Shown here in pieces: positions 27,045 to 35,914 of a stretch of 64,000 nt of DNA (its first letter is position 1; each line of letters opens with the position of its first letter). The notes beneath the pieces are model-generated. The model did not search any database. It had not been told where the DNA came from and saw only the letters and a list, made by a program, of their open reading frames with translations. Made by a program: the position numbers and the translations under genes. The DNA is from Aeromonas sobria (GTDB lineage Bacteria > Pseudomonadota > Gammaproteobacteria > Enterobacterales > Aeromonadaceae), in assembly GCF_000820145.1 (NCBI RefSeq), contig NZ_CDBW01000036.1:27660-91659 (forward strand). Reading direction: 5' to 3'.

Positions 27045-30000
27045 TCAGTGTCCGCCGTTTGCCTTGGGCGGAATGGTCTCATCAAATACCGGCAAGGGTT
27101 TGTGCTCGGAAGCCAGATAGGTGTAGATCACCGGCAGCACAAACAGGGTAAACAGGGTACCGATGGCTAGGCCTGCCACGATGACGATACCGATACTGAA
27201 CCGCTGTGCTGCCCCTGCGCCTGAGGCATAGAGCAGCGGGATCAGACCGGCAATCATGGCGGCTGTAGTCATCAGGATTGGCCGCAACCGCACCTTGGCA
27301 GCTTGCATCACAGCTTCCATCCGGTTCATGCCGCGCAGCAGCTGCTCTTCCTTCGCTACTTCACAGATCAGGATGCCGTGCTTGGTAATCAGGCCCACCA
27401 GGGTGATGAGGCCCACTTGCGAGTAGATGTTCATGGTCGCCAGTCCCCATGCCAGGGCAATCAGTGCCCCGCTGATAGCGAGTGGCACCGAGACCATGAT
27501 GACCAGCGGGTCGCGTACCGATTCGAACTGGATCGCCAGCACCAGGAAGATGATGGCCAGCGCCAGCGCGAAGGTGGCATAGAGCGCATTGCCTTCGGTG
27601 ACGAACTGGCGGGCTTCACCCATGAAATCGTAGCGATAGCCTTGCGGCAGCTTCTCGTCGGCGACGGTCTGGAACCAGTTGATCGCATCACCCATGGCCA
27701 CACCCGGTGCCGGAACGGCGCCGATGGTGGCGGAGTTCAGCTGGTTGAAGTGGGGCAGTGCACGGGGCTCGCCAACCACTTCAATGCTGATCAGGCTGCC
27801 GAGCGGGATCGACTTGCCGTCTGCGGCCCGCACGTAGTAGCCATTGATGGATTCCGGATTGAGACGGTACTTGCGCTCGACCTGCGGGATCACCTCGTAG
27901 GAGCGGCCATCCAGGTCGATACGGTTGACGTAACCGTCCGCCATCATGGTGCCCATGGTGATGCCGATGTCTTGCATGGTGATGCCATAGGCACCCGCCT
28001 TGTCCTTGTCGATCTTGATCTTCATGGTGGCGGAGTCGTAGTTCAGATCGAGATCCGAATAGACGAACTGACCGTTACCCTGAGCGGCAGCCAGAATTTC
28101 ACCGGCCACCAGGAACAGGCTTTCGAAGCTGTTCGGGGTGGTGATGACGAACTGAATTGGCAGGCCACCGGAGGCCCCCGGCAGTTCCGGGAACTGGAAG
28201 GTGGTGACAGCCATACCCGGGATGTCTTTCACCAGATTGGCGACCCGATCCAGCACCTCTTTCTGGCTCGCTTCACGTTGACTCCAGGGCACCATGGAGG
28301 CGATACCGAACGCCTGGTTGGCGTTGAACACCCCTGAGAAGACCTGGGAGAAGGCGATCTCGGGCTGGTCGTCGAGGATCTTGTTCACATCCGCCATGGT
28401 GTTTTCGATGTAGTCCAGGTTGGCGTTGGACGGTGCGGTACCCAGCACGGCCATTACCCCCTTGTCCTCTGACGGTGCCAGTTCGCTCGGGATGAACTTG
28501 AACAGCAACGGCAGGCTGCCGAATACGATGATGGCGAACACCACGATGACGATGCGCTTTTTCATCACTGCGTGCAGCATGCTGTCGTAGCGTTCGGTCA
28601 TCCGCTCCAGCAGGTGGTGGACTGTGCTCTCGAACTTGCCCGGTGTTTCGTTAGCCTTGAGCATCTTGGAACACATCATCGGTGACAGGGTCAGGGCGAT
28701 GATGCCCGAGACGAACACTGCGCCAGCCAGGGTCAGGGCAAACTCCTTGAACAGGGAGCCGGTAATGCCCCCCATCAGGGCGATTGGCGCGTATACCGCC
28801 GCCAGGGTGACCGTCATGGCGATGACCGGCACCGCGATCTCGCGGGTACCGATAATGGCCGCCCGGAACGGCTCTTCTCCCTGTTTGATATGACGGTCGA
28901 CGTTCTCCAGCACCACGATGGCGTCATCGACCACCAGACCGATCGCCAGCACCATCGCCAGCAGGGTCATCAGGTTTATCGAGAAGCCAAACATATCCAT
29001 CATCATCACCACGCCGATCAGACTGAGTGGAATAGTGATGATCGGGATGATGACCGCACGGAACGAGCCGAGGAACAGGGTGATCACCACCAAGACGATG
29101 GCCGCGGCCTCGAGTATGGTCTTGATGACCTCGTGGATGGACTCGTTGATCGCCACGGTGGAGTCATACATCACGTTGAGATGCATGGTGGTCGGCATAT
29201 TGCGCTCAAGACTCGGCAGCAACGCCAGCACATCGTGGGCGATGGTGATGGGGTTGGCTGTCGGGGCAGCGTTGACCGCCATGACCACGGCTTCGCGGCC
29301 GTTGGCACTGGCGCGGTAGATGTCGTGGCTCTTCTCCAGGCTCACCTTGGCGATGTCGGAGAGGCGGATCACCTTGCCGTCCCGGGTCGCCACCACTAGG
29401 CGTTTCAGTTCGTCGACATCTTTAACCTGAGTTTCGGCATTACCGTTGAACAGGCTGAAGTAACCGGTCGCCTGACCTGTGGCTGACTGATAGTTGTTGC
29501 TGTTGAGCACCGTCATCACGTCGCTGGCGGTCAGGTTGAAGGCCGCCATCTTGGCCGGATCCAGCCATACCCGCAGGGCAAATTCGACCCCGCCGTAGAG
29601 GTCAACCTTGGAGACCCCGCCCACGGTAAAGAGCTGTGGCTTGATAACTCGCTCCAGATAGTCGGTGATCTGGCTGGAGTTGAGCTCCGGGCTGGTGAAG
29701 CCGAGGTAGAGCACCGCCGTGGTGGAACCGGTGGAGGAGGTGACCGAGGGGTCTTCCGCCTCTTTCGGCAACTGGGAGCGCACCGAGTTCACCTTCGCCA
29801 GAATGTCGGACAGTGCGGCGTTGGGGTCGGTGTTGAGCTTCATGTACGCGGTTACGGTTGAGCTACCCAGCTGGCTGGAAGAGGTCATGAAGTCGATGTT
29901 GTCGGCTTGCGCGACCGCCTGCTCCAGCGGCTGGGTGATAAAGCCCTGGATCAGGTCAGAACTGGCACCATAGTAGCCAGTGCTGACGGTGATCACCGTG

Positions 30001-30125
30001 TTGGTGACTTCGGGGTATTCCCGGACCTGCATCTTGAAGATGGCCTGAAAGCCCAGCAGGGCGATCAGGAAGCTGAGCGAGATCGCCAGCACCGGCCGTT
30101 TTATAAATATGTCAGTAAATCGCAT
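27045..30125 (-). CDS. RND multidrug efflux pump, inner-membrane transporter
   Basis: 1026 residues, the usual length of HAE1-family pumps (MexI/VexH-like). It has 12 membrane helices and two large periplasmic loops. The proton-relay aspartates are in TM4 (AIGLVVDDAIVVLENVDRH). The start MRFTDIFIKRPVLAISLSFL is typical. It uses proton import to expel drugs through a tripartite complex. No outer-membrane channel gene is in the operon, so a TolC-like protein encoded elsewhere is presumably used. It is the third gene of tetR-MFP-RND. Confidence 0.94.
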   Translation of the reverse strand: MRFTDIFIKRPVLAISLSFLIALLGFQAIFKMQVREYPEVTNTVITVSTGYYGASSDLIQGFITQPLEQAVAQADNIDFMTSSSQLGSSTVTAYMKLNTDPNAALSDILAKVNSVRSQLPKEAEDPSVTSSTGSTTAVLYLGFTSPELNSSQITDYLERVIKPQLFTVGGVSKVDLYGGVEFALRVWLDPAKMAAFNLTASDVMTVLNSNNYQSATGQATGYFSLFNGNAETQVKDVDELKRLVVATRDGKVIRLSDIAKVSLEKSHDIYRASANGREAVVMAVNAAPTANPITIAHDVLALLPSLERNMPTTMHLNVMYDSTVAINESIHEVIKTILEAAAIVLVVITLFLGSFRAVIIPIITIPLSLIGVVMMMDMFGFSINLMTLLAMVLAIGLVVDDAIVVLENVDRHIKQGEEPFRAAIIGTREIAVPVIAMTVTLAAVYAPIALMGGITGSLFKEFALTLAGAVFVSGIIALTLSPMMCSKMLKANETPGKFESTVHHLLERMTERYDSMLHAVMKKRIVIVVFAIIVFGSLPLLFKFIPSELAPSEDKGVMAVLGTAPSNANLDYIENTMADVNKILDDQPEIAFSQVFSGVFNANQAFGIASMVPWSQREASQKEVLDRVANLVKDIPGMAVTTFQFPELPGASGGLPIQFVITTPNSFESLFLVAGEILAAAQGNGQFVYSDLDLNYDSATMKIKIDKDKAGAYGITMQDIGITMGTMMADGYVNRIDLDGRSYEVIPQVERKYRLNPESINGYYVRAADGKSIPLGSLISIEVVGEPRALPHFNQLNSATIGAVPAPGVAMGDAINWFQTVADEKLPQGYRYDFMGEARQFVTEGNALYATFALALAIIFLVLAIQFESVRDPLVIMVSVPLAISGALIALAWGLATMNIYSQVGLITLVGLITKHGILICEVAKEEQLLRGMNRMEAVMQAAKVRLRPILMTTAAMIAGLIPLLYASGAGAAQRFSIGIVIVAGLAIGTLFTLFVLPVIYTYLASEHKPLPVFDETIPPKANGGH

Positions 30126-30140
30126 CGCAGATCTCCGCGC

Positions 30141-31274
30141 TTACAGCATCGGGGTTTGTGCCGGGACGGCCAGAGCATCGTTCTCGACCACATGCACCTT
30201 GGTGTCGTTGCTCAGGCGAACCTGGCCCGACAGTACGATCTGGTCACCGGCCTGGATGCCAGAGAGCACATGCACGTCATTGCCGCGTCGTTCACCCGCC
30301 TTGACCACGACCTGCTTGGCTCGCAGCACTTTCACCTTGTTACCTTCTTTATCGATCTCTTCGCCTTGTTTGAGGACGTAGACATTCTGACCGTAAAGGG
30401 TGAAGGAGATGGCGGTTTGCGGGATAACCATCTGATCTTTCACCGTTGGCAAAATGATGCTGGCACGAGCGAACATACCGGAACGAAGTTGGCCTTCGTT
30501 ATTCGGGATATCAGCCTGCACCTGGATCAGGCCGCTCTGGTAGTTAACGGCTGGCTCGATGGCAGTAATGTGGCCGTCAAACTGGGTCTGCGGATAGGCA
30601 TCCACATTAATCTTGACGATCTGGTTCAGGGTGATTTTGGAGATGTCGGTCTGGGGCACGGTGAAGCGCAAGCGCATCATGCTGGTATCTTCCAGTCGCA
30701 CGATATCGGTACCCGGTTGCAGGTACTGACCGAGGAAGACGTTGCGCAGGCCGACCATACCACTGAACGGGGCGCGGACTTCACGACGGGTAATCGTGGC
30801 TTTGAGGCTCTCGATATCCGCTTCCAGTGAACGGAAAGATGCCTCGGCGTCATCCAGCTGCTCTTTGGAGATCGAGCTGGTCTTGTAAAGATTCAGGAAG
30901 CGATCGAACTTGGCCTTGGCTGCGGGCAGCTTGGCTTGGGACGCGCGCAGATTGGCTTTTTCTACGCTGGAGTCCAGGCTCAGCAACAGCTGTTCAGCCT
31001 TAACGCGCGTGCCCGACTCAAAGGTGATGGCATCAATGGTACCGGCTAGCTCGGTAGACAGAGTGACCCCCTGGTTTGGCTCGATGAAGCCGATTGCCTC
31101 TATGGTCGGTACCCAGTCTTGCGCCTTGGTCACCATGGCGGTGACAGGGAATTCGGGTTCTGGCCGGTTGGCCATGTATTGGGCAATCATCTTTTGTTTG
31201 AACAAATTGAAACCGATGACGCTGCCAAACAAGGCAATCGCAATCAGCAGCATAATGGCCATCCACTTTTTCAT
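30141..31274 (-). CDS. RND efflux periplasmic adaptor subunit (membrane fusion protein)
   Basis: 377 residues. One N-terminal membrane helix (MAIMLLIAIALFGSVIGFNL) without a lipobox suggests an anchored rather than lipid-modified adaptor. The lipoyl/barrel-sandwich halves (GTIDAITFESGTRVKAEQLL; VRAPFSGMVGLRNVFLGQYLQPGTDI) flank a helical hairpin. ATG 31274 overlaps the tetR stop by four bases (ATGA) and has AGGAG seven bases upstream; a longer frame to 31382 is rejected because it lies inside tetR. It bridges pump and outer-membrane channel. Confidence 0.93.
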   Translation of the reverse strand: MKKWMAIMLLIAIALFGSVIGFNLFKQKMIAQYMANRPEPEFPVTAMVTKAQDWVPTIEAIGFIEPNQGVTLSTELAGTIDAITFESGTRVKAEQLLLSLDSSVEKANLRASQAKLPAAKAKFDRFLNLYKTSSISKEQLDDAEASFRSLEADIESLKATITRREVRAPFSGMVGLRNVFLGQYLQPGTDIVRLEDTSMMRLRFTVPQTDISKITLNQIVKINVDAYPQTQFDGHITAIEPAVNYQSGLIQVQADIPNNEGQLRSGMFARASIILPTVKDQMVIPQTAISFTLYGQNVYVLKQGEEIDKEGNKVKVLRAKQVVVKAGERRGNDVHVLSGIQAGDQIVLSGQVRLSNDTKVHVVENDALAVPAQTPML

Positions 31275-31867
31275 GAACAGGCTCCTGAGGTAGACGTGAT
31301 GGGGGGTAAAATGGCGTTCCAGCTGGCCAGAATCGCAGTTTCCAACTGCGCTTCGGTCAGCGTGATGTGATGCACCCTGCATTGCAGGGCCAGATGCATG
31401 ACACTGTCCAGGCTCAACACCTGGAGTGCTCGTATCGGTAAATCAATAAACAGTCCTTGTTCAACGCCCTGTTCAAAAAATCGGTCCAGAGGCTCCCATG
31501 CGGCGAGGATGACAGGATTTGTCTCCAATTCTGCCCCTAGCGGAGAGCTCTCGTACTGCAATTTGCACTTGATAGCGTTGGGTTCGTTAACAAAAATGGC
31601 ATGAATATTTAGCCATAGTTGGCGGAATTGTTGAAATACAACTTTGTCGACATCTACATCAGCCATGACCATGGGGACACACTGCAAGATGGTGTGCTGA
31701 TGGAGCTGCCGAACCAGATCATCCTTGTCGGCGAAGTAGCGATAGATGGTGCCGGTGGCAACGTTGGCCTTTTTGGCAACTTCTGCAATAGAAAGACCAT
31801 GAAAGCCCCGTTCACCCAGCACTTCATGGGCAGCATTGAAGATGCACTCTTTTTTATCTGGACTCAT
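31271..31867 (-). CDS. TetR/AcrR-family repressor of the efflux operon
   Basis: 198 residues. The N-terminal helix-turn-helix reads GFHGLSIAEVAKKANVATGTIYRYFADKDDLV; the rest is a divergent ligand-binding domain with a hydrophobic pocket. It is first in the operon and overlaps the adaptor gene by four bases. A perfect palindrome sits in its own promoter, so autorepression with induction by a pump substrate is the natural model. Confidence 0.93.
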   Translation of the reverse strand: MSPDKKECIFNAAHEVLGERGFHGLSIAEVAKKANVATGTIYRYFADKDDLVRQLHQHTILQCVPMVMADVDVDKVVFQQFRQLWLNIHAIFVNEPNAIKCKLQYESSPLGAELETNPVILAAWEPLDRFFEQGVEQGLFIDLPIRALQVLSLDSVMHLALQCRVHHITLTEAQLETAILASWNAILPPITSTSGACS

Positions 31868-31883
31868 CTGTGCTATTTTCGGT

Positions 31884-31928
31884 TGAATGAACGTTCATTC
31901 ATTTTAGGCTGGCATAAAACCAAGTCAA
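31884..31928 (-). promoter_or_regulatory. Promoter and TetR operator of the efflux operon
   Basis: The minus-strand -35 is TTGACT (31928-31923) and the -10 is TAAAAT (31906-31901), spacer 16. The palindrome TGAATGAACGTTCATTCA (31884-31901) is perfect over 18 bases and begins at the last base of the -10 box, covering the start site. Repressor binding there would block initiation. Confidence 0.88.
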
Positions 31929-32060
31929 GGTAGCAAGCCAAGATGACACAAAAGATCAGCGCACATTCTGTCGTTTGGTGTATTTATGGAGGGAAACTGC
32001 GATAAAAGCATACGATGTGCTGCAAAAAACAACGGTCAGAACGATAAAGGAAAAAAATTG

Positions 32061-32089
32061 TAGACTAGACATCGTTCATCATCAATAAT
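32061..32089 (+). promoter_or_regulatory. Promoter of the tRNA operon
   Basis: TAGACT (32061-32066) and AATAAT (32084-32089), spacer 17. An A-rich stretch upstream (AAAGGAAAAAAA) resembles an UP element. The GC-rich sequence after the -10 (GTGCCCC) resembles the discriminator of stringently controlled stable-RNA promoters. Confidence 0.65.
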
Positions 32090-32109
32090 GTGCCCCGTTC
32101 GACAGCGTA

Positions 32110-32186
<77 letters not shown>

Positions 32187-32235
32187 TTAAAAGTGCGCCG
32201 GTTAAACGGGCGTGTTGTGGAACGAAAACAGCTGT

Positions 32236-32312
32236 GGTGGCTGTAGCTCAGTTGGTAGAGTCCCGGATTGTGATTCCGGTTGTCGTGGGTTCGAGCCCCA
32301 TCAGCCACCCCA
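32236..32312 (+). tRNA. tRNA-His (GTG)
   Basis: 77 bases including the extra G at position -1 typical of tRNA-His. Acceptor GTGGCTG/CAGCCAC, anticodon loop TTGTGAT (anticodon GTG), encoded CCA. Confidence 0.96.
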
Positions 32313-32332
32313 TTTTACAGCTTGTCAGGTAT

Positions 32333-32418
32333 GCGAAGGTGGCGGAATTGGTAGACGCGCTAGCTTCAGGTGTTAGTGCCCCCCGGGTGTGAGGGTTCGA
32401 GTCCCTCTCTTCGCACCA
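32333..32418 (+). tRNA. tRNA-Leu (CAG)
   Basis: 86 bases with a long variable arm (class II). Acceptor GCGAAGG, anticodon loop TTCAGGT (anticodon CAG), encoded CCA. Confidence 0.96.
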
Positions 32419-32498
32419 TACTTGCTGTATGATGAAGATGACTTAAGTTGTTGTTTTTAGACTTTAAAAGTAGTAAACTGTTTCGCAAGAAATAGCCT

Positions 32499-32575
<77 letters not shown>

Positions 32576-32583
32576 CATTTAGA

Positions 32584-32610
32584 AAAACCCCGCTTCGGCG
32601 GGGTTTTTTG
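32584..32610 (+). terminator. Rho-independent terminator of the tRNA operon
   Basis: AAAACCCCGC (32584-32593) and GCGGGGTTTT (32598-32607) around a TTCG tetraloop, then further T residues. Confidence 0.95.
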
Positions 32611-32759
32611 CTTTCTGGTATTTGCGATCCTCGCCTCTATTAACCCGCTGTTACGTCTGTTTACACTCTCTTCGGGCAAGGTGTCTGCCCTTTCAGTTAT
32701 GCTGCAGCCTAGAGTCACTGACAACCGGATGTCATCGGCCCATTTCAGGCGTGTTTCCC

Positions 32760-33275
32760 ATGTATAACAAAATTTCTTTTTCTCGCACCCCCGCCATGCT
32801 GGCAGCCTTGCTGCTGGGTGGCTGTACCATCAAGCCGCCATCAACCGATATGATGATGGGCTCCATTGCGTCGCAACCGCAGGAGGAGCACGCCCGCTCT
32901 CCCTTGCTGACCAGCGGCGATTTTTGCGTTGCGGTGTCACAGCATAAGCTGCTGGCACAACCCTGCAGCGGCAAAGACGACCAATTGTTCGAGTGGGATC
33001 TGGGTGAGCTGCGCCTGCAGGATCTCTGCCTGCAGGCCAAAAGCGACAGCGAACTGATGCTGGCCCCCTGTGATGGGCAGGCGCAGTGGGAGTGGCAGAA
33101 GGACAGGCTGTTCAACAGCAAGGTCTCCCGCTGCCTTGATGTGGCCGGGCGACGCCATATGCCAGGCACGCCGCTGCGACTGGCCGAATGCTACGGCGGG
33201 GCCAACCAGAGCTTCAGTTGGCAGCAACCCAATCCCTGGCTGGAGACCCTGAAAAAACAAAGCCTCACGTGGTGA
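32760..33275 (+). CDS. Ricin-type beta-trefoil lipoprotein, unknown function
   Basis: 171 residues. A signal peptide ends in a lipobox-like LLLGGC, so the protein is probably lipid-anchored in the envelope. The rest resembles a ricin B lectin fold with QxW-type positions (DQLFEW, QAQWEW, NQSFSW) and paired cysteines. It may bind sugars at the surface; this is inference. ATG 32760 gives the signal peptide; the longer frame to 32622 adds cysteine-rich residues with no signal logic. It sits between the tRNA operon and yigL, alone. Confidence 0.75.
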   Translation: MYNKISFSRTPAMLAALLLGGCTIKPPSTDMMMGSIASQPQEEHARSPLLTSGDFCVAVSQHKLLAQPCSGKDDQLFEWDLGELRLQDLCLQAKSDSELMLAPCDGQAQWEWQKDRLFNSKVSRCLDVAGRRHMPGTPLRLAECYGGANQSFSWQQPNPWLETLKKQSLTW

Positions 33276-33283
33276 GGCTTTGT
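33257..33283 (-). terminator. Bidirectional terminator between the lipoprotein gene and yigL
   Basis: ACAAAGCCTCAC (33257-33268) pairs with GTGAGGCTTTGT (33272-33283). It overlaps the lipoprotein stop codon. On the minus strand it is followed by TTTTTTC, serving yigL. Confidence 0.85.
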
Positions 33284-33309
33284 GGAATCTGATGTGGATA
33301 TGGAGAGGG

Positions 33310-34128
33310 TCAGGCTACGCTGACGCTCTCCAGCTCGAACAGTTTTTCCAGATAGACGGCGACACCATCTTCATCGGAGGTGAGGGTCTGCTCATATTCC
33401 GGCAGTGCCACTTTCAGGCGGTCATGGGCATTGCCCATCACGATGCCGCGTCCCACCATGGTCAGCATCTCGAAGTCGTTCATGCCATCACCAAAGGCGA
33501 TCGCCTCTGACATGTCGAAACCATTCTGCTCCAGCACGGCACGTACCGCGTTACCCTTGTGAACTCCGGCGTGCATCACTTCGAGGCAGTCCGGCAGGGA
33601 GAAGGTGACGTTGAGTTGGTCGCCGTAACGCTGGTTGAGGTGCGCCTCGATCTTCAGCAGCTTCTCGTGGTCGCCGATGTAGAACACCTTGTTGATCTTC
33701 TCTTTCGGTTCCTTGGTCAGGTCATCGACCAGACGGTAGGTAAACCCTGACTCGTCATGGAACTGCAGCAGCCAGGGCAGCTCCTCTTCCACCACCCAAT
33801 CATCACCCTGATAGACATTGAGGTGGATAGAGGGGTCGCGTTCCAGTGCAATCAGTTCGGCGGCGATTTCGGTTGGCAGCGGCTGGTTGAAAATCAGCTG
33901 ATCCTGTTTGTCATGGACCACGGCGCCATTGGAGGTAATGAGGTAGATGTCCATTCCCAGGGCATCGCGGAAGCTGCGTACATCAACGTGGTGACGGCCA
34001 GTGGCAACTACAAACTTTACACCTTGTGCTACCAGGCGGTGCAGGGTATCCCGGGTGCGGGAAGAGATCTGGTGCTGCTTGTTGAGCAGAGTGCCATCGA
34101 GATCGGATACAACTACCTTGAACATCAT
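33310..34128 (-). CDS. yigL: HAD-family phosphatase YigL (Cof type)
   Basis: 272 residues. Motif I is DLDGTLL with the nucleophile aspartate, ITSNGA is motif II, KINKVFYIGD and HKGNAVRAV supply motif III, and GDGMND is motif IV. The segment VVATGRHHVDV is characteristic of YigL, a pyridoxal-phosphate and sugar-phosphate phosphatase in E. coli. It lies downstream of pldB as in E. coli, separated here by 86 bases. Confidence 0.9.
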   Translation of the reverse strand: MMFKVVVSDLDGTLLNKQHQISSRTRDTLHRLVAQGVKFVVATGRHHVDVRSFRDALGMDIYLITSNGAVVHDKQDQLIFNQPLPTEIAAELIALERDPSIHLNVYQGDDWVVEEELPWLLQFHDESGFTYRLVDDLTKEPKEKINKVFYIGDHEKLLKIEAHLNQRYGDQLNVTFSLPDCLEVMHAGVHKGNAVRAVLEQNGFDMSEAIAFGDGMNDFEMLTMVGRGIVMGNAHDRLKVALPEYEQTLTSDEDGVAVYLEKLFELESVSVA

Positions 34129-34214
34129 TACCTCGGCATCAATTGAAAACAGGGGCAGTTTACCTTAGCCCGTACCGTCACCCCATTTATTTAGGGTTAC
34201 AAAAAATAGCCAGC

Positions 34215-35255
34215 TCAGAAGCGGGCGAAAAAGTCGGCCATCGCGGTCAGGGCGGGCTGGCGCTTGTCATCGGATTCGATAAACAGCTCGTGCCAGGCTC
34301 CCTCGATCCGCAGCGGTTTGCCCCCTTCGCATTTGGCAATAGTGCAGAAGCGATCCTGCGCGGCATTGTCCACCACGCTGTCGTTGCCAGCCTGCAGTAC
34401 CAGCAGCGGCGTCTTGATGGCACCCGCATCGGCGATGGCGGCATCGGCACCGGTGAGCCCCTGATAAATCCAGTGCGCGGTGGCGCCCCCCAACTTGATC
34501 TGCGGGTGCTGCTCGTAGATTTGGCGGAAGGCCTGATAGCGGGACTGGCTGTGAGTCAGCTCGTTATCGGCAAAGCCGTGATCCTGATAGGCACCCTGAC
34601 CGGGGCCGTAGGGGGGCTCGCCGATCCAGCCGCCGACCGTGCCTATGGTGCTCGCCAAGCCCTGGGCCAGCCACTTGGGCAGACCGCCGAGATTGATGCC
34701 CAGCATGGGGGAGGAGAGCACGGCCGCCTTGATATCATCGGGCCAGCGTTCCAGATAGCGGGCCGAGATGGCACCGCCCATGGAGTGGGCCAGCAGGAAC
34801 AGCTTGACGGGCTGGTCCGCCATGATTATCTGGTCGTGAAACTGCTTGAGATCGAGCACATAATCGTCGAAATGGTCGACATATCCCTTCTGTGGGTCAT
34901 CCAGCATCCGGTCGGACATCCCCTGACCGCGATGGTCGATGAGATAGAGGCTGTAGCCCTGACGCCAGAGATCCCACGCCAACTCCTGATACTTGAGGTA
35001 GCTTTCGACCCGGCCATTGACGATCAGGATGGCGCGATCGACCTTGGCTTGCCGCAGCGCGGCATAGCGGATGGTCACCCCATCCTTGCCCTTGAACTCC
35101 CCTTCAACCGCATGCTGGCGCCAGAAGTCGGGCAGGGTTTGCTGGTAGAGGGTAGGCACATCGGCTTCGCTGGTGAGCGAATAGGTATTGGTCACGGCAA
35201 GGGCTCCGGCAGAAAACAGGGTCAGGGCCAACAGGGAAAGAGAGAGGGGTTTCAT
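34215..35255 (-). CDS. pldB: Alpha/beta hydrolase, lysophospholipase L2 (PldB)-like
   Basis: 346 residues. The nucleophile elbow is AHSMGG, with catalytic Asp and His likely in QAGNDSVVD and EGAWHELF. The start MKPLSLSLLALTLFSAGALA looks like a signal peptide, which E. coli PldB lacks, so this version may be exported. ATG 35255 has AGGAG eight bases upstream and overlaps the previous stop by four bases. Position ahead of yigL supports the pldB call; a general esterase role is the alternative. Confidence 0.82.
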   Translation of the reverse strand: MKPLSLSLLALTLFSAGALAVTNTYSLTSEADVPTLYQQTLPDFWRQHAVEGEFKGKDGVTIRYAALRQAKVDRAILIVNGRVESYLKYQELAWDLWRQGYSLYLIDHRGQGMSDRMLDDPQKGYVDHFDDYVLDLKQFHDQIIMADQPVKLFLLAHSMGGAISARYLERWPDDIKAAVLSSPMLGINLGGLPKWLAQGLASTIGTVGGWIGEPPYGPGQGAYQDHGFADNELTHSQSRYQAFRQIYEQHPQIKLGGATAHWIYQGLTGADAAIADAGAIKTPLLVLQAGNDSVVDNAAQDRFCTIAKCEGGKPLRIEGAWHELFIESDDKRQPALTAMADFFARF

Positions 35256-35914
35256 CGGGCACACTCCTGTTGCCAATGGTGATAAAGGGCAGCGATATCC
35301 CCCGAGCAGAGCAGCGCCATGCTGGCTTGCAGGCGGGGTAGGGGCCAGTCCCACCACTGCATCTCTTGCAGCATGATTATCTGCTCATCGCTGAAGCGAC
35401 GGCGGATCGGTTGGGCCGGGTTGCCGCCCATGATGGTGTAAGGAGCCACATCCTTGGTCACCACGGCGCGGGTGGCGATGACGGCGCCATCACCTATGGT
35501 GATGCCGGGCATGATCATCGCTTCCGAGCCGATCCAGACATCGTTGCCAATCCGGGTGTCTCCCTTGCGCAGAAAGCCGCTGCGAGCCCCTTCGCCAAAG
35601 GTGTCGGGGTTGAACGGGAAGGTGGAGACCCAATCCAGCCGATGGCCCTGATTGCCTGCCAGCATGAAGGTAGCCCCCGAGCCGATGGAGCAGAACTTGC
35701 CGATGATCAGCCGATCCACCTCGCCCCAGAGGCCGCTCTCCCAGGTTTCGTGGGTCGAGCCATCGCCGAGCAGGTAGCGGACGCAGTGATCCTCGAACGG
35801 CTTGCCGTGGTAGTAGCCGGAGTAGTAGCTGTAGTCGCCGGCCTCTATGTTCGGGTTGGTCAGGTGATCCCGGATGATTTGCGATTCCAGCCAGCTGCCA
35901 AAAGGGTTCTCCAT
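35252..35914 (-). CDS. CatB/Vat-family xenobiotic O-acetyltransferase
   Basis: 220 residues. It is a left-handed beta-helix (hexapeptide repeat) acetyltransferase. Family landmarks are NIEAGDYSYYSGYYHG, FCSIGSGATFMLAGNQGHR, STFPF, GNDVWIGSEAMIMPGITIGDGAVI and GGNPAQPIRRRF. The catalytic His is probably in GNQGHRLDW. Members acetylate chloramphenicol or streptogramins, but many chromosomal ones have unknown substrates. It is inserted between trmH (one-base overlap) and pldB (four-base overlap), tightly coupled to both. Resistance is not established by sequence. Confidence 0.88.
   Translation of the reverse strand: MENPFGSWLESQIIRDHLTNPNIEAGDYSYYSGYYHGKPFEDHCVRYLLGDGSTHETWESGLWGEVDRLIIGKFCSIGSGATFMLAGNQGHRLDWVSTFPFNPDTFGEGARSGFLRKGDTRIGNDVWIGSEAMIMPGITIGDGAVIATRAVVTKDVAPYTIMGGNPAQPIRRRFSDEQIIMLQEMQWWDWPLPRLQASMALLCSGDIAALYHHWQQECAR

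Noticed and set aside
27303..28337. 344-codon plus-strand frame
   Set aside because: Antisense shadow of the RND pump gene.
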